From Collodictyon triciliatum (Eukaryota > CRuMs): DNA of 28,424 nt. The stretch covers positions 1 through 28,424 of the forward strand of contig JBHJMP010000976.1 in assembly GCA_043381765.1 (NCBI GenBank), read 5' to 3'. A program made the position numbers and the translations under genes. How positions within the stretch are numbered: the first letter of the stretch is position 1; every line of letters starts with the position of its first letter. Shown here piece after piece: positions 13,820 to 24,319 of this stretch. The notes beneath the pieces are model-generated. The model did not search any database and had not been told where the DNA came from. It saw nothing but the letters and a program-made list of their open reading frames with translations.

Positions 13820-16800
13820 GTCCTTTTTTTTTTGACTGGTCACATATAATGCTGTCCTCTAGCATAAATCCAATTGGTGCACCCTATGTTGATTTTTATG
13901 AGCACAGTAGCTGTGATGAATTATGTCATGTAATATTTTTGAATGTATCATCAGATCACCAATGAGCTACTGCGTCAGCTGATCGAAGAAGGCGGATTGT
14001 ACAGTTTAGACCGCCCTGGAGAATGGACTACTATTGTGGATATTCGATTCCTCGGTGCCATGATTCAGCCTGGTGGCGGCCGTAATGACATTCCCAATCG
14101 TCTGAAGCGTCAATTTGCCGTTTTTAATTGCACAATTCCATCCAATCAATCCATCGAAAAGATTTGGGGGTACTTTTTTTTCTTTAATCCTACACATTAT
14201 CTTCTATTTTTTTTCCTTCCTTATATTTTTTGTCCTTTTAAAAGCTAACAAAACAAACTCTCACAACAAACCATCAACAGTGATATAGCTTATATCTACA
14301 TGAAAAGTGATTATGATATAGTTGCAACCTGAGATTCAACCAACCAACCAACCAACTCACTCCCCATATTTTCTTATCCATGAATGAGGTGACCCTGATA
14401 CTAGAATATCTAATTTTTAAACAACTAGCACGATTGTTGAAGGCCACTTCTGTGCAGACAGAAAATTCGACTTCAAAGTCATTGAATCTGCCCGTAAGTT
14501 GATTCCGCTCACGCGTCGTTTATGGCAACTAACAAAGTCCAAAATGCTCCCCACCCCGAATAAGTTCCATTACAACTTCAACCTTCGCGACCTGAGCAGA
14601 ATCACACAGGTTCAGGAAGTTATTAGCAGATACTCCAATGATTAGCAGTAACCCTGGAAGTTGTACAATATGGTGATTGACTTTTTTCTCCAAAAAAAAA
14701 AACCTAGGGTCTCATTGACACTCTTGGTGAGGTCATTACAACACCCACACTTCTATACAAACTATGGAAGCATGAATGTTGCCGCGTCTTGCAAGACAAA
14801 TTTACTAATCAGGAGGATATCGACTGGTTCAACAAAACTATTCTGGAGGTGATGCATTCTGATGGACTTCCCCAAGAGATTATCACCCAGGTTCGTCTAT
14901 CTTTGAATTCACCAAAATTCTCTATTTCCATTCACGTGCATTTCTTGCTACTCAATCTGTGCCGTGCTATTGTTTGTATCTTTTACTACATAATTTTGAT
15001 GAAATCTCTAAACACATTTTGAATCAAAATCTAGTGTTCGGAAGAGCCTTTCTTCATCGACTGGAATAAAGTAGTTGACCTGGAGGAGGCTGAAATTGAA
15101 CCAGCCATGAACCGTAGCTATGAATACTGCGGTAGCATCACGAAACTAAAGGACAAACTCGAGGAGTACCAGAAACTATATAATGCAAACATTCGAGGAC
15201 ACTGTACGGTCTTCACATTTTCTTTACCTTAAAATTCCGATGTTTTCTGCCCCAAAAAAACAAACATCTCAATCAGTACATTTACCCGAAATTTCATAGC
15301 ACTCGACCTCGTGCTTTTCGACGATGCAATCAGACATCTTGTTCGAATCTCCAGAATTCTAAGGCGTCCTAGAGGGAGTGCACTTTTGGTTGGTGTCGGA
15401 GGTTCAGGAAGACAATCCCTCACCAGACTGGCCACATACATAGCGCAATACAGTGTATTCCAGATCACAATTACAAAGAACTACAACCAGACAAATCTGA
15501 TGGAAGACATTAAGAATTTGTAAGTCCACCGCTCAAGGTTCTATCTAGAGTCTATCAAAAGGACAACAAGCTGATCACTGACAGGCATCGAGCCTATCTG
15601 AATATCTTGAATTTATCCTAATGTGCTTGCCATACTTAGGTACAAGATTGCTGGCGGTGCAGGAAAGGGTGTATCATTTATATTCACAGATAACGAAATC
15701 AAGGATGAAATTTTCTTGGAGTATATCAATTGCATTCTATCAACTGGTGAAATTCCTGGTCTATTCACTAAGGATGACTTGGATGCAATTCTAACTGATC
15801 TTCGTCCTGTATTTAAGAAAGAAAAGTATGATGTTGACATCTGCCACACATCTTGTTCATACATCGATTCACTTGAATTCTCGTATATTGCGAAAGAGCT
15901 TCTCCACGACTACACTAACAAAAAAAAAATTACATATACAGGGGTCCATCTGGCATCGATACGAACGACAACCTGTATACCTATCTCATAGACCGTGTTC
16001 GCCGCAATCTGCATATTATTCTATGTTTCTCTCCTGTGGGAGACAAATTCCGGAGTCGTTCACTCAAATATCCTGATACACTACATTTCATGCTTCTTTC
16101 TCCCATGAAATACAAAGGAATGCGGATATTTATGTATATATTTAAATCCAAATATGAGTGTCTGTATTTGCTTTTTCCATAACCACTTGTAAGTTCCCGG
16201 GACTCGTCAGTGGTTGTACGATTGACTGGTTCAGTAACTGGCCAAAGCAAGCACTCATTTCTGTTGCCGAAAAGTTTCTTGGAGCATTCCCAATCCAATG
16301 TACGCAGGCCACAAAGGATTCACTAATCAGCTTCATGGGCATCACTCATGACCTTGTAATATCTCTATTTGGAACCCTTGATAATCAAATATCAGCTTCA
16401 ATACATATATAAAAAAAATCAGCTTCAATACATATAACTCTTCGATGCTAAACTGAAAATCCGAAATTAACTTTTTAGGTTGGTCGGTATACGAAAGAGT
16501 ACTTTGTTAAGTTCCGCCGCACTACATTCGTGACACCGAAGTCTTACCTCTCCTTCATTAACAGGTGACTGTCACTCATAAACTGTAAAAGACATATATC
16601 AACTTTCTCCACATCGACTCGCCTCCCTTTATCTGTAACATTATCGAAAACTCAGAAAAACTAAATCTGTTGCGCCGTGATATTTGTCCATATCTAAACT
16701 TACCTTCATTACGACAGCTACAAAAAGATTTACAGCCAAAAGCGTGCTGAAATCGGCGAATTGGCCAAAAGAATGAACTCTGGTCTTCAAAAGCTGCTTG

Positions 16801-19800
16801 AGGTTACATTCCAGCCCGTTAATTATACCCTCCACTTTATTGTTGATGTGTCTATACTTTTGCAATTACCCATGTAGTTCAATATTTCCTTTGGTATGGA
16901 TGTCTATGAAATATTTGCGAACGTGAACCAATACTATCCCTAATTTTCAAGGCTGGAGACGGAGTTAAAAAAATGAAGATAGAGCTGATGCAGAAAGAAA
17001 AAGATCTTGCTAAAGCCCAGGAGAAGGCTGCGGCATTCTTGGTGGAGATTACTGAAAGCACGAAAATTGCCGAGAAAAATAAGGCTTCTGTATTGAAAGT
17101 GCGCGAACAACTTGCCGAACAAGCTGGTCGCATTGATGCCGAGAAGCAACAGGCCGAGAGGAGACTGGAAGCTGCGGCACCATTGCTCGCCGATGCCGAA
17201 CAGGTATCGCGTATACACATTCTCAATTTGAACACCACTGTAAATCGGACTTTGGCGTGGAGTATGCCGTTTCCTATTCACCTGCACTCCGTTGTCTATA
17301 TGAAGAAAGAATGGACGAGTAATTTCTATAACAACTTTTAGGCTCTAAATCAAATCAAAGCATCCGATATTGCGGCCGTCAAGAAGCTTCCGAAGCCACC
17401 AAATCTGGTGAAGCGTATTATGGATGGCGTGCTTGCCCTTCGGCGATTCCCGATGGACCCGTTCAAGTTGGACACTGAAATCACTGAAAAGATGCAGGTA
17501 TTGTCATCGTGGAGCAAAGCCATGAAAATGATGGGTGACTCAACCTTCCTCAAGCAACTCCAGGAGTTCGATAGGGTTCGTTTATTTTTCCCCAACCCGT
17601 CCTTCCCTTCCTTCTTATCATCTTTCTCTCGCATGGGTGTTCCTTGTTGCTCCTACGCCTACCCCACCCAACGTCCAACATTTTCGCGAGACAATACAAG
17701 GAAACGTCTTACATGTATACCAATTTACTAAGCAGTATTTGCCAGAAAATATCTGAATTACACTACATCGCTAGGATGCTATCAATGACGAGACATGCGA
17801 ACTCCTTGAACCCTATCTTAGGATGGAGGACTTTAATCGTGAAGATGCGGAGAAATCGGCTGGTGCTGTGTCTGGTCTTTGTGCTTGGGTTCGTGCCATG
17901 CATTCATACCACTTCATCGCAGCCGAAGTCGAACCCATGCGAGTTGCTGTACACCTGGTATTGTATTATTTTTTTTTTGACAACTAATCGAGCAGCGATA
18001 TCCCCTCCTCGATTCTCCTCTACAAAATATCTCAAAGTCACTCCACCGGATGAATCATGCGATTTATGTATTTAATCTACGCGCTTTTCCTGTAGCGAAA
18101 TACATCCATCATCCACAAAAGGTATTTAACCACATATTCGCTAGGCTGAAATTAGTTTGAACGCGGCAAAGAAAGAATTGCAAAAGGCGCAAAGCGAGCT
18201 GGACGAGAAACAGAAGGCACTTGATGTGATGAAGGCGAAGTATGATGTCGCCATGAGAGAAAAACAGGCCATGATAGATGAGGCTGATAACTGCAAGCGG
18301 AGGTAAGCAGCTGTGAAATAATAAGCGAGCGAATCCCACCACAATTTCACCATTTAATTGTCCAAATGCTCGTACTGATATATATCTCTTTCATATCTCA
18401 GTATCACAGCGGCTACTGCTTTGATTGGTGCTCTCAGTGGGGAGAAGGAAAGATGGACTAAGCAGAGCAAAGAGTTTGAAGAGACTATCAACAGGCTTGT
18501 CGGTGATGTTGCCGTCGCCGCGGCTTTCATGTCTTACAGTGGACCATTTAATCAAGAGTTCCGATCACGTTTGGCAGATGCTTGGTTCGACGTGGGTGTT
18601 CTATTTCATCATGTCCACTATGAATCTGATATATCCCCGCCATAGCGACAAACATTACAACAGCCCGGTATCTTTTGCCAGTTTACATATAAATTCAAAA
18701 ACATTTAGGATTTGCGCAAAGGAAGAATTCCGTTCACGGAATCTTTGAATGTCATCAAATTCCTCGTGCATGAAAACACAGTCGGTGAATGGAATCTACA
18801 GGGACTCCCTACTGACGATCTTTCCACACAGAATGGTATCATCGTCACTAGTGCATCTCGCTATCCACTATTGATCGACCCACAAGGGTTTGTGAACCAA
18901 TCACGTTTAATTTAATTTTATTTGTGCCGTGCTATCAATTACATATTCCATTAAATTATGCCTCTTACAATTTTATAAATTAAATATTTTTCCTTATATC
19001 ATACAAACTGATTCATCTCTCTAACAGGCAAGGCAAAGAATGGATTAAAAGGAGAGAGGCCAGCCGCAACCTCAAAATCACTACTCTGTTGGACAAAAAC
19101 TTCCGCCTACAAATCGAAGAGTGCCTATCATTCGGTATACCCATTCTCATCGAGGATGTCGAAGAAGAACTCGACCCAGTCATCGACAATGTCCTGGAGA
19201 AGAATTACATTAAAACTGGTCGCTCTACAAAGGTTAAACTTGGAGATCGTGAGGTCGATGTGTCTCCTGAATTCTACGTGAGTTTATGATATGTTTATTT
19301 AGTATTGCATTAATTGATACATTACACATGGGAACGCTTTCATGAAACAGAGAACGGACAGTTCATTGTCGCTGATTACCACTATCATTATAGCTTTATA
19401 TAACGACAAAATTGGCCAACCCAAGATTCTCTCCTGAAGTAGCTGCAAAGACGGTTATCATCGATTTCACAGTGACATTAAAGGTCCTCATTATCTTTTT
19501 ATATTTTTTTTGTATAAAATGGAAGCCTCCTCTATAAATTCCTTGAGTCAGTGAATCAGTTGTCTTTTTTTTGTTTTGTTTTGTTTTGTTTTGTTTTGTT
19601 TTGTTTTGTTTTGTTTTGTTTTGTTTTGTTTTGTTTTGTTTTGTTTTGTTTTGTTTTGTTTTGTTTTGTTGGCTTATATCACATTCACATGTCAGGGCTT
19701 GGAGGACCAGCTGCTGGGACTTGTGATTTTGAAGGAAAAGGCTGAGCTCGAAAAGCAGAGACTTGGTCTATTGGAGGAAGTGAACACCAACAAAAAGAAG

Positions 19801-22800
19801 ATTCAGACCCTCGAAGACGTAATACATATATTTTCTAGATTGAAGCGACAGGACAGTGGAGCTTAACAGAGTCTTTTTGTACCGAAGCAACGCTTATACT
19901 CACAAATTCACTTCTACCTATCATATACAGGACTTGCTCTTCCGTCTGTCCAATACAAAAGGAAATTTGTTGGACGACCACACTCTGGTGGAAGTGCTTG
20001 CTACCACGAAGCAGACGTCCGAGGAAGTGTCGGAGAAGTTGATTGTTTGCTACGAAACAGAGAAGCAGATTAATAGGTATCACTCATCCCAGTTAGCAAA
20101 ATATTCTGTATATTGTGCGAACTTCGCTCTATATTAAGGAATTTTCCCTAATTACGACCTTCGTTGACCAAATGCACAGTAAGCTCGCGCATATTAAATT
20201 AATATCTGCTTGTACAGCGCTCGTGAGGAGTTCCGCCCGGTTGCTGCACGTGGCTCCATTCTTTATTTCCTTGTCGCAGAAATGAGTTTAGTGAACCACA
20301 TGTACCAAACATCTCTGGCCCAGTACCTCAAGCTATTCGACGGCTCAATGGAGCGCTCCACTCCCTCTCCATTCACCCAAAAGCGCATATCAAACATTAT
20401 CGATTACCTGACCAATTCTGTCCACAAGTACATCGCTCGAGGGCTGTTCGAAATTCACAAGTTACTCTTCGTCTTGCAGATGGCGCTGAAGATCGATCTT
20501 TATGCCTCTAGAATAGACCACAAAGAATATATGTGTCTTATCAAGGTAAAGTAATGATAAGTCTTGACTGTGCCTACCATTTGTCTATAACTGTGATATT
20601 ATATCCCAAAGAAAGAATTTGGACTTGCATGTTTACTCACATCAATTGAAAATGCAGGGAGGAGCTGCACTGAATTTGCAATCTGTCAAGAAGAAACCAT
20701 TCTCGTGGATTACAGATACCACGTGGTTAAATCTAATTGCTCTGTCTGATTTACCACAATTCAAGGAAATTATCCATTCCATCACAGAAAATGAGTCAGT
20801 ATGGAGAAAGTGGTACGAGCTTGAGGCACCAGAGGAGGCAGAAATTCCTGACGGGTATGCTTCATATAAATTTTTGTGTTTTTCTTTTCCTCTATCCTAT
20901 TGTATTCGGTCTACGTACTTGGAAGGAAAGCATTTTCCTCATCACTTTGTCTTGCATATAGCTATGAATCTCGCTTGGACAAGTTCCGAAAGCTGGTATT
21001 GGTTCGTTGCTGGTGCCAAGACCGTACTATGCTCGCCGCCACGTCTTACATCATCAGCGCCTTAGGAGAATCTTACGTTGAGAGTGTAGGGATGGACCTA
21101 GATGCTGTTGTCAACGAGACAGACACCCGCACCCCTATTGTGTGCCTCCTGTCGCTCGGTTCAGACCCCACCAGCAACATTAATACTCTTGCGAAGAAAT
21201 ACAAAGTGGTGAGTAAATACGTCTGCAACCCACTGCCTGATAATATTCTCACCAAAATATTAATAAATAAAAAAAAAAGAAGGAGAAAAGATAATTAAAC
21301 TATTCTGCGTGCTTATACATTCTCATGAAAAAGCATCTCGATACACTTATATCCGATGAATACATTCATGAACCGCTATCCTCCTCCCCATCTTAGAAAC
21401 CAGAGCAAGTATCCATGGGGCAAGGCCAAGATGCACCGGCTAGGCGATTGATTAATCAGGCCATGCAGTCTGGAGGATGGGTTATCTTGCAAAATTGCCA
21501 TCTTGGTCTCCAGGTTGACTATCCAGCTATACTTATCTGTTTTTTTTTTCTCCTGTCTAATGACTCAAAAATTTGAGCGTTGGTGTTTATAAACCTTTAT
21601 TATGTCTTAGTTTTTGGCAGATGAGGTTGTATCCATGCTATTGACAACACCAGAAATCCATGATGACTTCAAACTATGGATTACAACCGAGCCTGTCTCG
21701 AAGTTCCCAATCAACTTGCTTCAAATGGCTGTAAAGCTCGCTAACGAACCTCCACAAGGAGTCAGAGTAAGTTATCGCACACTTATAACATGCCATGAAG
21801 GATATATTCATAAATCAACCTGTTATTTACATTGCATTTGTCGTCCTTCTTTCCTTGATTTCACAGGCAGGACTAAAGCGTACGTGGAACTGGATAACCC
21901 AGGAGACTCTGGACCTGATAGACAAACCTCAATGGAGAATGCTGTTATATTCTCTCAGTTTCCTGCATACAACGGTAATGAGATATCTCACCATAATGTG
22001 TGCAATTACAATACACCTAAGGACTTCCCCGCCAATTCCACCATAACATAATTCAAAATGTTCTACAGGTTCAAGAGAGACGCAAATTTGGCCCACTAGG
22101 TTGGAACATACCATATGAATTCAATCAATCTGACTTATCAGCCGGACTCCAATTCATTCGAAACCATATGGACAACGTGAGTATATCAACAATCTGGTGC
22201 TGGCACCGACCTATCAAGGAGAAGCCTTATATGTCATGTGAAGTCATTTGTAAAATATGGTCGAATAAGTGTGCTGACTATATCCGCCGTATATCCAGAT
22301 GGACCGTAAGAGGGGCATTGTATGGACAAATGTGCGCTATATGCTATGTGAAGTCCATTACGGTGGACGTGTCACAGACGAGTTTGACCGTATCTTGCTA
22401 TCCACGTATGGTAATGAGTGGTTCAAGGACGAGATATTCGAACAAGGATTTGAATTTTTCAAGAGTAAGTAATTCTAAATCCCCCACCCCCACCCCCACC
22501 CACAGCAACTCGCCTTCCTTGGGGACTCGAAAACCATGCATGGTCTCCTCGCAAATTTCCCTAACCTGAAATTCTCACCATGTGTTGCCTATCCATCCAT
22601 CCATCCATCCATAGAATATCCGATCCCCAGTTGCAAGAATGTGAAGGAATTCCGTGAATACATCGAAACCATTCCGCTCACGGATACCCCTGAAATATTC
22701 GGAATGCATCCGAATGCTGACATCACCTTCCGCACGAACCAAGCTTCTGATATTCTGAGTATGCCATGACAAATAATACGCTCCGTTATTGTATTCGACA

Positions 22801-24319
22801 TATCTTCTTTTTTTCTTCAAAATGTGTTACTAACATGCTGAAACTACCTCCCATTATATAGACACTATTTTGAATGTGCAGCCGAAGGATTCTTCCGGAA
22901 GCGGAGGCGAGAGTCGTGAGTCTCAGGTGCTTGCAATGGCACAGGATATTCTTTTGAAGCTGCCCGCGGACTACGTCAAGGTATAATCTGGCAGATGCGC
23001 TGTGCTTATGTGTCCTGATTTTGTTTTATAAATTTTTTTTTTTTCGTTGAGACAAGTCTCATAGCTACTGACTGTACATGCCACTCGCATAATAATATTA
23101 ATGATAATAATAAATTGTCGCCCTCGATGCCCATCCACCTACAACCAACCACTTGTCATCAGCAATCAAATAATATGAGATACAATCATTAGAGCAAGGT
23201 CAAGGAGGACATCAAACGCCTTGGAGGTCAGACGCCTCTGAACGTCTTCTTAAGCCATGAGGTGCATCGCATCCAAGTAGCCCTCAGCACAATTCGCCGC
23301 ACACTGGGCGACCTGCAACTCGCGATTGCAGGCACCATCGTGATGAACGAAAACCTGATTGGCATCCTCAACTCGTTGTACGATGCCCGTGTCCCTCCGC
23401 TGTGGGAGAAGCTTACGTGGTCTTCGTCCACACTGGGTTTCTGGAACGAGGACTTGAGCCTTCGCTGCAAACAATACACAAAGTGGCTCAAGGACGGACA
23501 GCCTCTTGTCTTCTGGCTGACGGGCTTCTACAATCCCCAGGTAAACACACATCCACACACGGCATAGAGCACGATGCACAGCCCAGCGACTCACTCTTTC
23601 TTTCTTCTGCGGCCCAGGGCTTCCTCACGTCGATGCGTCAGGAAATTGCGCGCGACCGCAAGTGGGCGCTAGACACGGTCAAGATCAACACGGAAGTGAC
23701 CAACAAGGAAGAGCGAGACGTGAAGCAGGCTCCGCCAGAGGGTGTCTTTATCCAGGGCCTTTTCATCGAAGGAGCAAGGTACGGCACTAATCGCACACCA
23801 GTGTCCATCTATGTCTGTTTATGTCTAGTGGCTTGTTGTGATTGTTGTGATTGTTGTGATTGTTGTGAAATCATACGTTAAATATTCGAAGGGATGGCAG
23901 TAACAAGCACATGATACCTTATCCTATTCTAACATCGCCCTCTCTCTCTTTCTCATTCACTCACTCACTCACTCACTCACTCACTCACTCACTCACTCAC
24001 TCACTCACTCACTCACTCACTCACTCACTCACTCACTCACTCACTCACTCACTCACGCGGCATCACCACGCGCAGCTGGGACAAGTACAAGTGCCAGCTG
24101 ATCGAGTCCAAGCCCAAGATTCTGCACACGTCCATGCCCGTCATCCACGTGACGGCATCCACAAACCCGCCCGCTTCGGCCCACGTCTACAACTGCCCCG
24201 TCTACCGCACCCCACAGAGAACCGACCGCAACTACATCTTCGACGTCCAACTCAACACGGACGACTCCGCTGCGCGGTGGACCATGCGTGGCGTCGCGCT
24301 CCTCTGCTCCAAAGTCTAG
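269..24319 (+). CDS. DNAH5: Axonemal outer-arm dynein heavy chain, DNAH5/DNAH8 type (5' partial)
   Basis: This is the ATP-driven motor subunit of the ciliary outer dynein arm; it binds the A-tubule by its tail and walks on the neighbouring B-tubule through its stalk. Seventy-eight exons join with consistent phase into about 4,279 codons and a TAG stop, without frameshift. The order is that of the family: DHC_N1 tail, linker, AAA1-AAA4 each with a P-loop, coiled-coil stalk, AAA5, AAA6 and C-terminal domain ending in RGVALLC. Tail words such as [20 protein letters not shown] and EYW-like [14 protein letters not shown] place it with DNAH5/DNAH8 rather than the DNAH9/11/17 group. The family is about 4,600 residues, so roughly the first 300-350 residues are upstream of the window. 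The symbol denotes the orthologue group; DNAH5 and DNAH8 cannot be told apart here. Exon coordinates are given in the segment entries below. Confidence 0.97.
2392..2412. repeat. Ambiguous base followed by a run of 20 C
   Basis: Position 2392 is N and 2393-2412 is an uninterrupted C tract inside the intron after exon 5. It is the only ambiguous base in the window; the length of such a tract is unlikely to be exact. Confidence 0.95.
4515..4682 (+). other. Putative U12-type GT-AG intron (between dynein exons 12 and 13)
   Basis: The donor reads GTATCC, matching the first six bases of the minor-spliceosome consensus. A branch-site-like GCCTTAAC lies at 4664-4671, with the presumed branch A at 4670, 12 bases before the intron end, and no pyrimidine tract follows it. 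Splicing here joins VVPLFNV to [13 protein letters not shown] with a split Ser codon (phase 1), as the family requires. Without this intron the reading frame hits a stop at 4553-4555. Confidence 0.75.
6705..6868 (+). other. Putative U12-type GT-AG intron (between dynein exons 20 and 21)
   Basis: The donor is GTATCC and a branch-site-like TTCTTTGAC is at 6849-6857, with the presumed branch A at 6856, again 12 bases before the intron end. Splicing joins LLSSL to YTLYND, with the Leu codon split in phase 2, exactly matching the dynein family. Bases +7 and +8 of the donor (AA) do not match the U12 consensus TT. Confidence 0.68.
6869..9610 (+). CDS. DNAH5: Dynein heavy chain segment: linker (DHC_N2), exons 21-31
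   Basis: The linker is the mechanical element that swings across the AAA ring to make the power stroke. Exons: 6869-6998, 7159-7318, 7471-7640, 7744-7861, 8010-8114, 8278-8393, 8519-8663, 8766-8885, 8968-9062, 9169-9309, 9434-9610. Family words are clear: [117 protein letters not shown] and [12 protein letters not shown]. All exon joins keep frame and reconstruct conserved residues split across introns, such as the Gly of ILGQ at 8663/8766. Confidence 0.96.
8154..8178. repeat. T-run joined to A-run (self-complementary)
   Basis: Thirteen T followed directly by twelve A lie in the intron between exons 25 and 26. The block can fold as a hairpin in RNA. Similar T-then-A blocks occur at 907-922 and 11432-11452. 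Confidence 0.9.
9759..11332 (+). CDS. DNAH5: Dynein heavy chain segment: AAA1 motor module, exons 32-37
   Basis: AAA1 is the main ATP-hydrolysing site of dynein. Exons: 9759-9942, 10103-10311, 10425-10493, 10596-10738, 10881-11002, 11100-11332. The domain starts at [20 protein letters not shown]. The P-loop GPAGTGKT lies at 10129-10152 with the catalytic Lys intact. The Walker B region reads [12 protein letters not shown] at about 10264-10299; the acidic DE pair is intact, but the residue just before FDEFN is Asp (10279-10281) where the family nearly always has Cys. Sensor I is intact as [15 protein letters not shown], and the [10 protein letters not shown] segment follows. The intron after exon 35 uses a GC donor. 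Confidence 0.97.
10739..10880 (+). other. GC-AG intron (between dynein exons 35 and 36)
   Basis: The exon ends at the AG of an Arg codon and the intron begins GCAATG; the acceptor is TTAG at 10877-10880. The join restores [13 protein letters not shown], which the family demands, and no GT donor nearby can. GC-AG is the commonest non-GT class of ordinary U2 introns. Confidence 0.85.
11432..11452. repeat. T-run joined to A-run (self-complementary)
   Basis: Eleven T followed by ten A in the intron between exons 37 and 38, about 35 bases before the acceptor; same design as the block at 8154-8178. Confidence 0.9.
11488..13105 (+). CDS. DNAH5: Dynein heavy chain segment: AAA2, exons 38-43
   Basis: AAA2 normally binds ATP structurally without turning it over. 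Exons: 11488-11599, 11692-11774, 11914-12000, 12072-12315, 12529-12680, 12824-13105. The P-loop GASGAGKT is split by an intron between 11599 and 11692. Next come [29 protein letters not shown] and the strongly conserved [20 protein letters not shown] and [10 protein letters not shown] words, then [12 protein letters not shown]. The acceptor before exon 42 (12528) is preceded by eight A residues, with the T-run sitting further upstream, which is unusual but demanded by the protein match (ALGWKPVL). Confidence 0.96.
13302..14890 (+). CDS. DNAH5: Dynein heavy chain segment: AAA3, exons 44-48
   Basis: AAA3 gates motor activity through its own nucleotide cycle. Exons: 13302-13365, 13448-13758, 13955-14169, 14429-14609, 14708-14890. 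The P-loop is GSSGTAKT at 13516-13539; vertebrate relatives more often have GEQGTAKT, so this is a mild variant with Lys and Thr kept. Walker B is CFIDDISMP. The hallmark stretches [39 protein letters not shown] and [18 protein letters not shown] are all present. Exon 44 is the shortest of the gene at 64 bases. Confidence 0.96.
13768..13819. repeat. ATT/ATTATC mixed microsatellite
   Basis: A pure-pyrimidine-poor array of TTA and TTATCA units begins ten bases after the donor of the intron between exons 45 and 46. A related TTA-rich stretch is in the intron at about 9698-9725. Confidence 0.9.
15035..16564 (+). CDS. DNAH5: Dynein heavy chain segment: AAA4, exons 49-54
   Basis: AAA4 is the last ring module before the stalk and usually binds nucleotide. 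Exons: 15035-15203, 15300-15519, 15640-15825, 15942-16067, 16193-16355, 16479-16564. The P-loop is GVGGSGRQS at 15392-15418, with Arg in place of the Walker A Lys; this is common at AAA4 in axonemal dyneins, so it is not a defect. Walker B reads [31 protein letters not shown] and [13 protein letters not shown] frame the intron between 16068 and 16192, which has no GT donor and looks U12-type (separate entry). [10 protein letters not shown] leads into the stalk. Confidence 0.95.
16068..16192 (+). other. Non-canonical AT-AA intron, putative U12 type (between dynein exons 52 and 53)
   Basis: Homology fixes the protein as [17 protein letters not shown], but no GT donor gives it. The intron starts ATATCCTG, a near-perfect U12 AT-class donor. 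A branch-like TTCCATAAC is at 16175-16183, with the presumed branch A at 16182, 10 bases from the intron end. In the frame-keeping solution the intron ends in AA just before a G (16193), giving a split AAG Lys codon. Cutting one base later on both sides also keeps frame, but then the intron starts TA and ends AG. Reading through is impossible because a stop (TAA) occurs at 16180-16182. Confidence 0.65.
16391..16436. repeat. 19-bp direct repeat in the intron after exon 53
   Basis: Two identical copies of a 19-base unit (16391-16409 and 16418-16436) flank an 8-base A-rich spacer. It resembles a recent local duplication; no mobile-element features are visible. Confidence 0.85.
16718..18591 (+). 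CDS. DNAH5: Dynein heavy chain segment: coiled-coil stalk and microtubule-binding tip, exons 55-60
   Basis: This antiparallel coiled coil carries the microtubule-binding domain at its end. Exons: 16718-16802, 16952-17203, 17342-17575, 17775-17957, 18145-18302, 18402-18591. Exon 56 is a heptad-rich, Lys/Glu/Ala-rich helix (the outgoing strand, CC1). Exons 57-58 encode the globular tip, including [18 protein letters not shown] and [14 protein letters not shown]. Exon 59 is the returning helix CC2 ([19 protein letters not shown]). Exon 60 begins AAA5 with [16 protein letters not shown] and [14 protein letters not shown]1 and CC2 are roughly equal in length, as expected for a standard stalk. Confidence 0.95.
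18709..21766 (+). CDS. DNAH5: Dynein heavy chain segment: AAA5 and AAA6, exons 61-70
   Basis: AAA5 and AAA6 close the motor ring and lack catalytic P-loops in dyneins. Exons: 18709-18887, 19028-19277, 19394-19483, 19696-19818, 19931-20076, 20218-20545, 20658-20854, 20962-21208, 21397-21513, 21611-21766. Diagnostic words are [107 protein letters not shown] and the AAA6 signature SMGQGQ with [13 protein letters not shown]. The intron between exons 63 and 64 holds a large TTTTG array. Confidence 0.96.
19564..19670. repeat. TTTTG pentanucleotide array
   Basis: About twenty perfect TTTTG units fill the intron between exons 63 and 64, ending about 25 bases before its acceptor. The array is long enough to be length-polymorphic and to have been shortened or expanded in assembly. 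Confidence 0.95.
21867..24319 (+). CDS. DNAH5: Dynein heavy chain segment: C-terminal domain, exons 71-78
   Basis: The C-terminal domain packs on the ring and tunes processivity. Exons: 21867-21974, 22069-22176, 22299-22464, 22615-22758, 22862-22980, 23193-23540, 23618-23778, 24076-24319. Conserved words are [114 protein letters not shown] and the terminal MRGVALLC before Ser-Lys-Val and TAG. The last three exons (from 23193) are visibly richer in G/C-ending codons than the rest of the gene. Confidence 0.97.
22590..22612. repeat. ATCC tetranucleotide run forming the acceptor tract of dynein exon 74
   Basis: Five or six ATCC units run directly into the acceptor TAG at 22612-22614, taking the place of a pyrimidine tract. 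A C-rich run with CCCCCA units is in the same intron at about 22480-22501. Confidence 0.85.
23833..23868. repeat. Four copies of the 9-mer TTGTTGTGA
   Basis: Four perfect tandem copies sit in the last dynein intron, upstream of the TCAC array. Confidence 0.9.
23956..24056. repeat. TCAC tetranucleotide array
   Basis: About twenty-five perfect copies lie in the last dynein intron and stop about 18 bases before the acceptor of the terminal exon (24074-24075). The array may serve as an extended pyrimidine-rich tract. Confidence 0.95.

Noticed and set aside
15392-15418. Loss of the Walker A Lys at AAA4 (GSGRQS)
   Set aside because: Arg at this place is common in axonemal dynein AAA4 modules, so it is not a novelty.
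16069-16182. Read-through of dynein exon 52 past SLK into YPD and beyond
   Set aside because: YP would mimic the conserved FP, but the frame stops at TAA (16180-16182) and cannot reach the next exon without a non-homologous insertion.
19551-19866. Open frames encoding FCFVLF repeats
   Set aside because: They are translations of the intronic TTTTG array; only the GLEDQLLG part (19696-19818) is a real dynein exon.
23833-24056. CRISPR-like or centromeric repeat array
   Set aside because: The units are 9 and 4 bases with no spacers; these are simple microsatellites in a eukaryotic intron.
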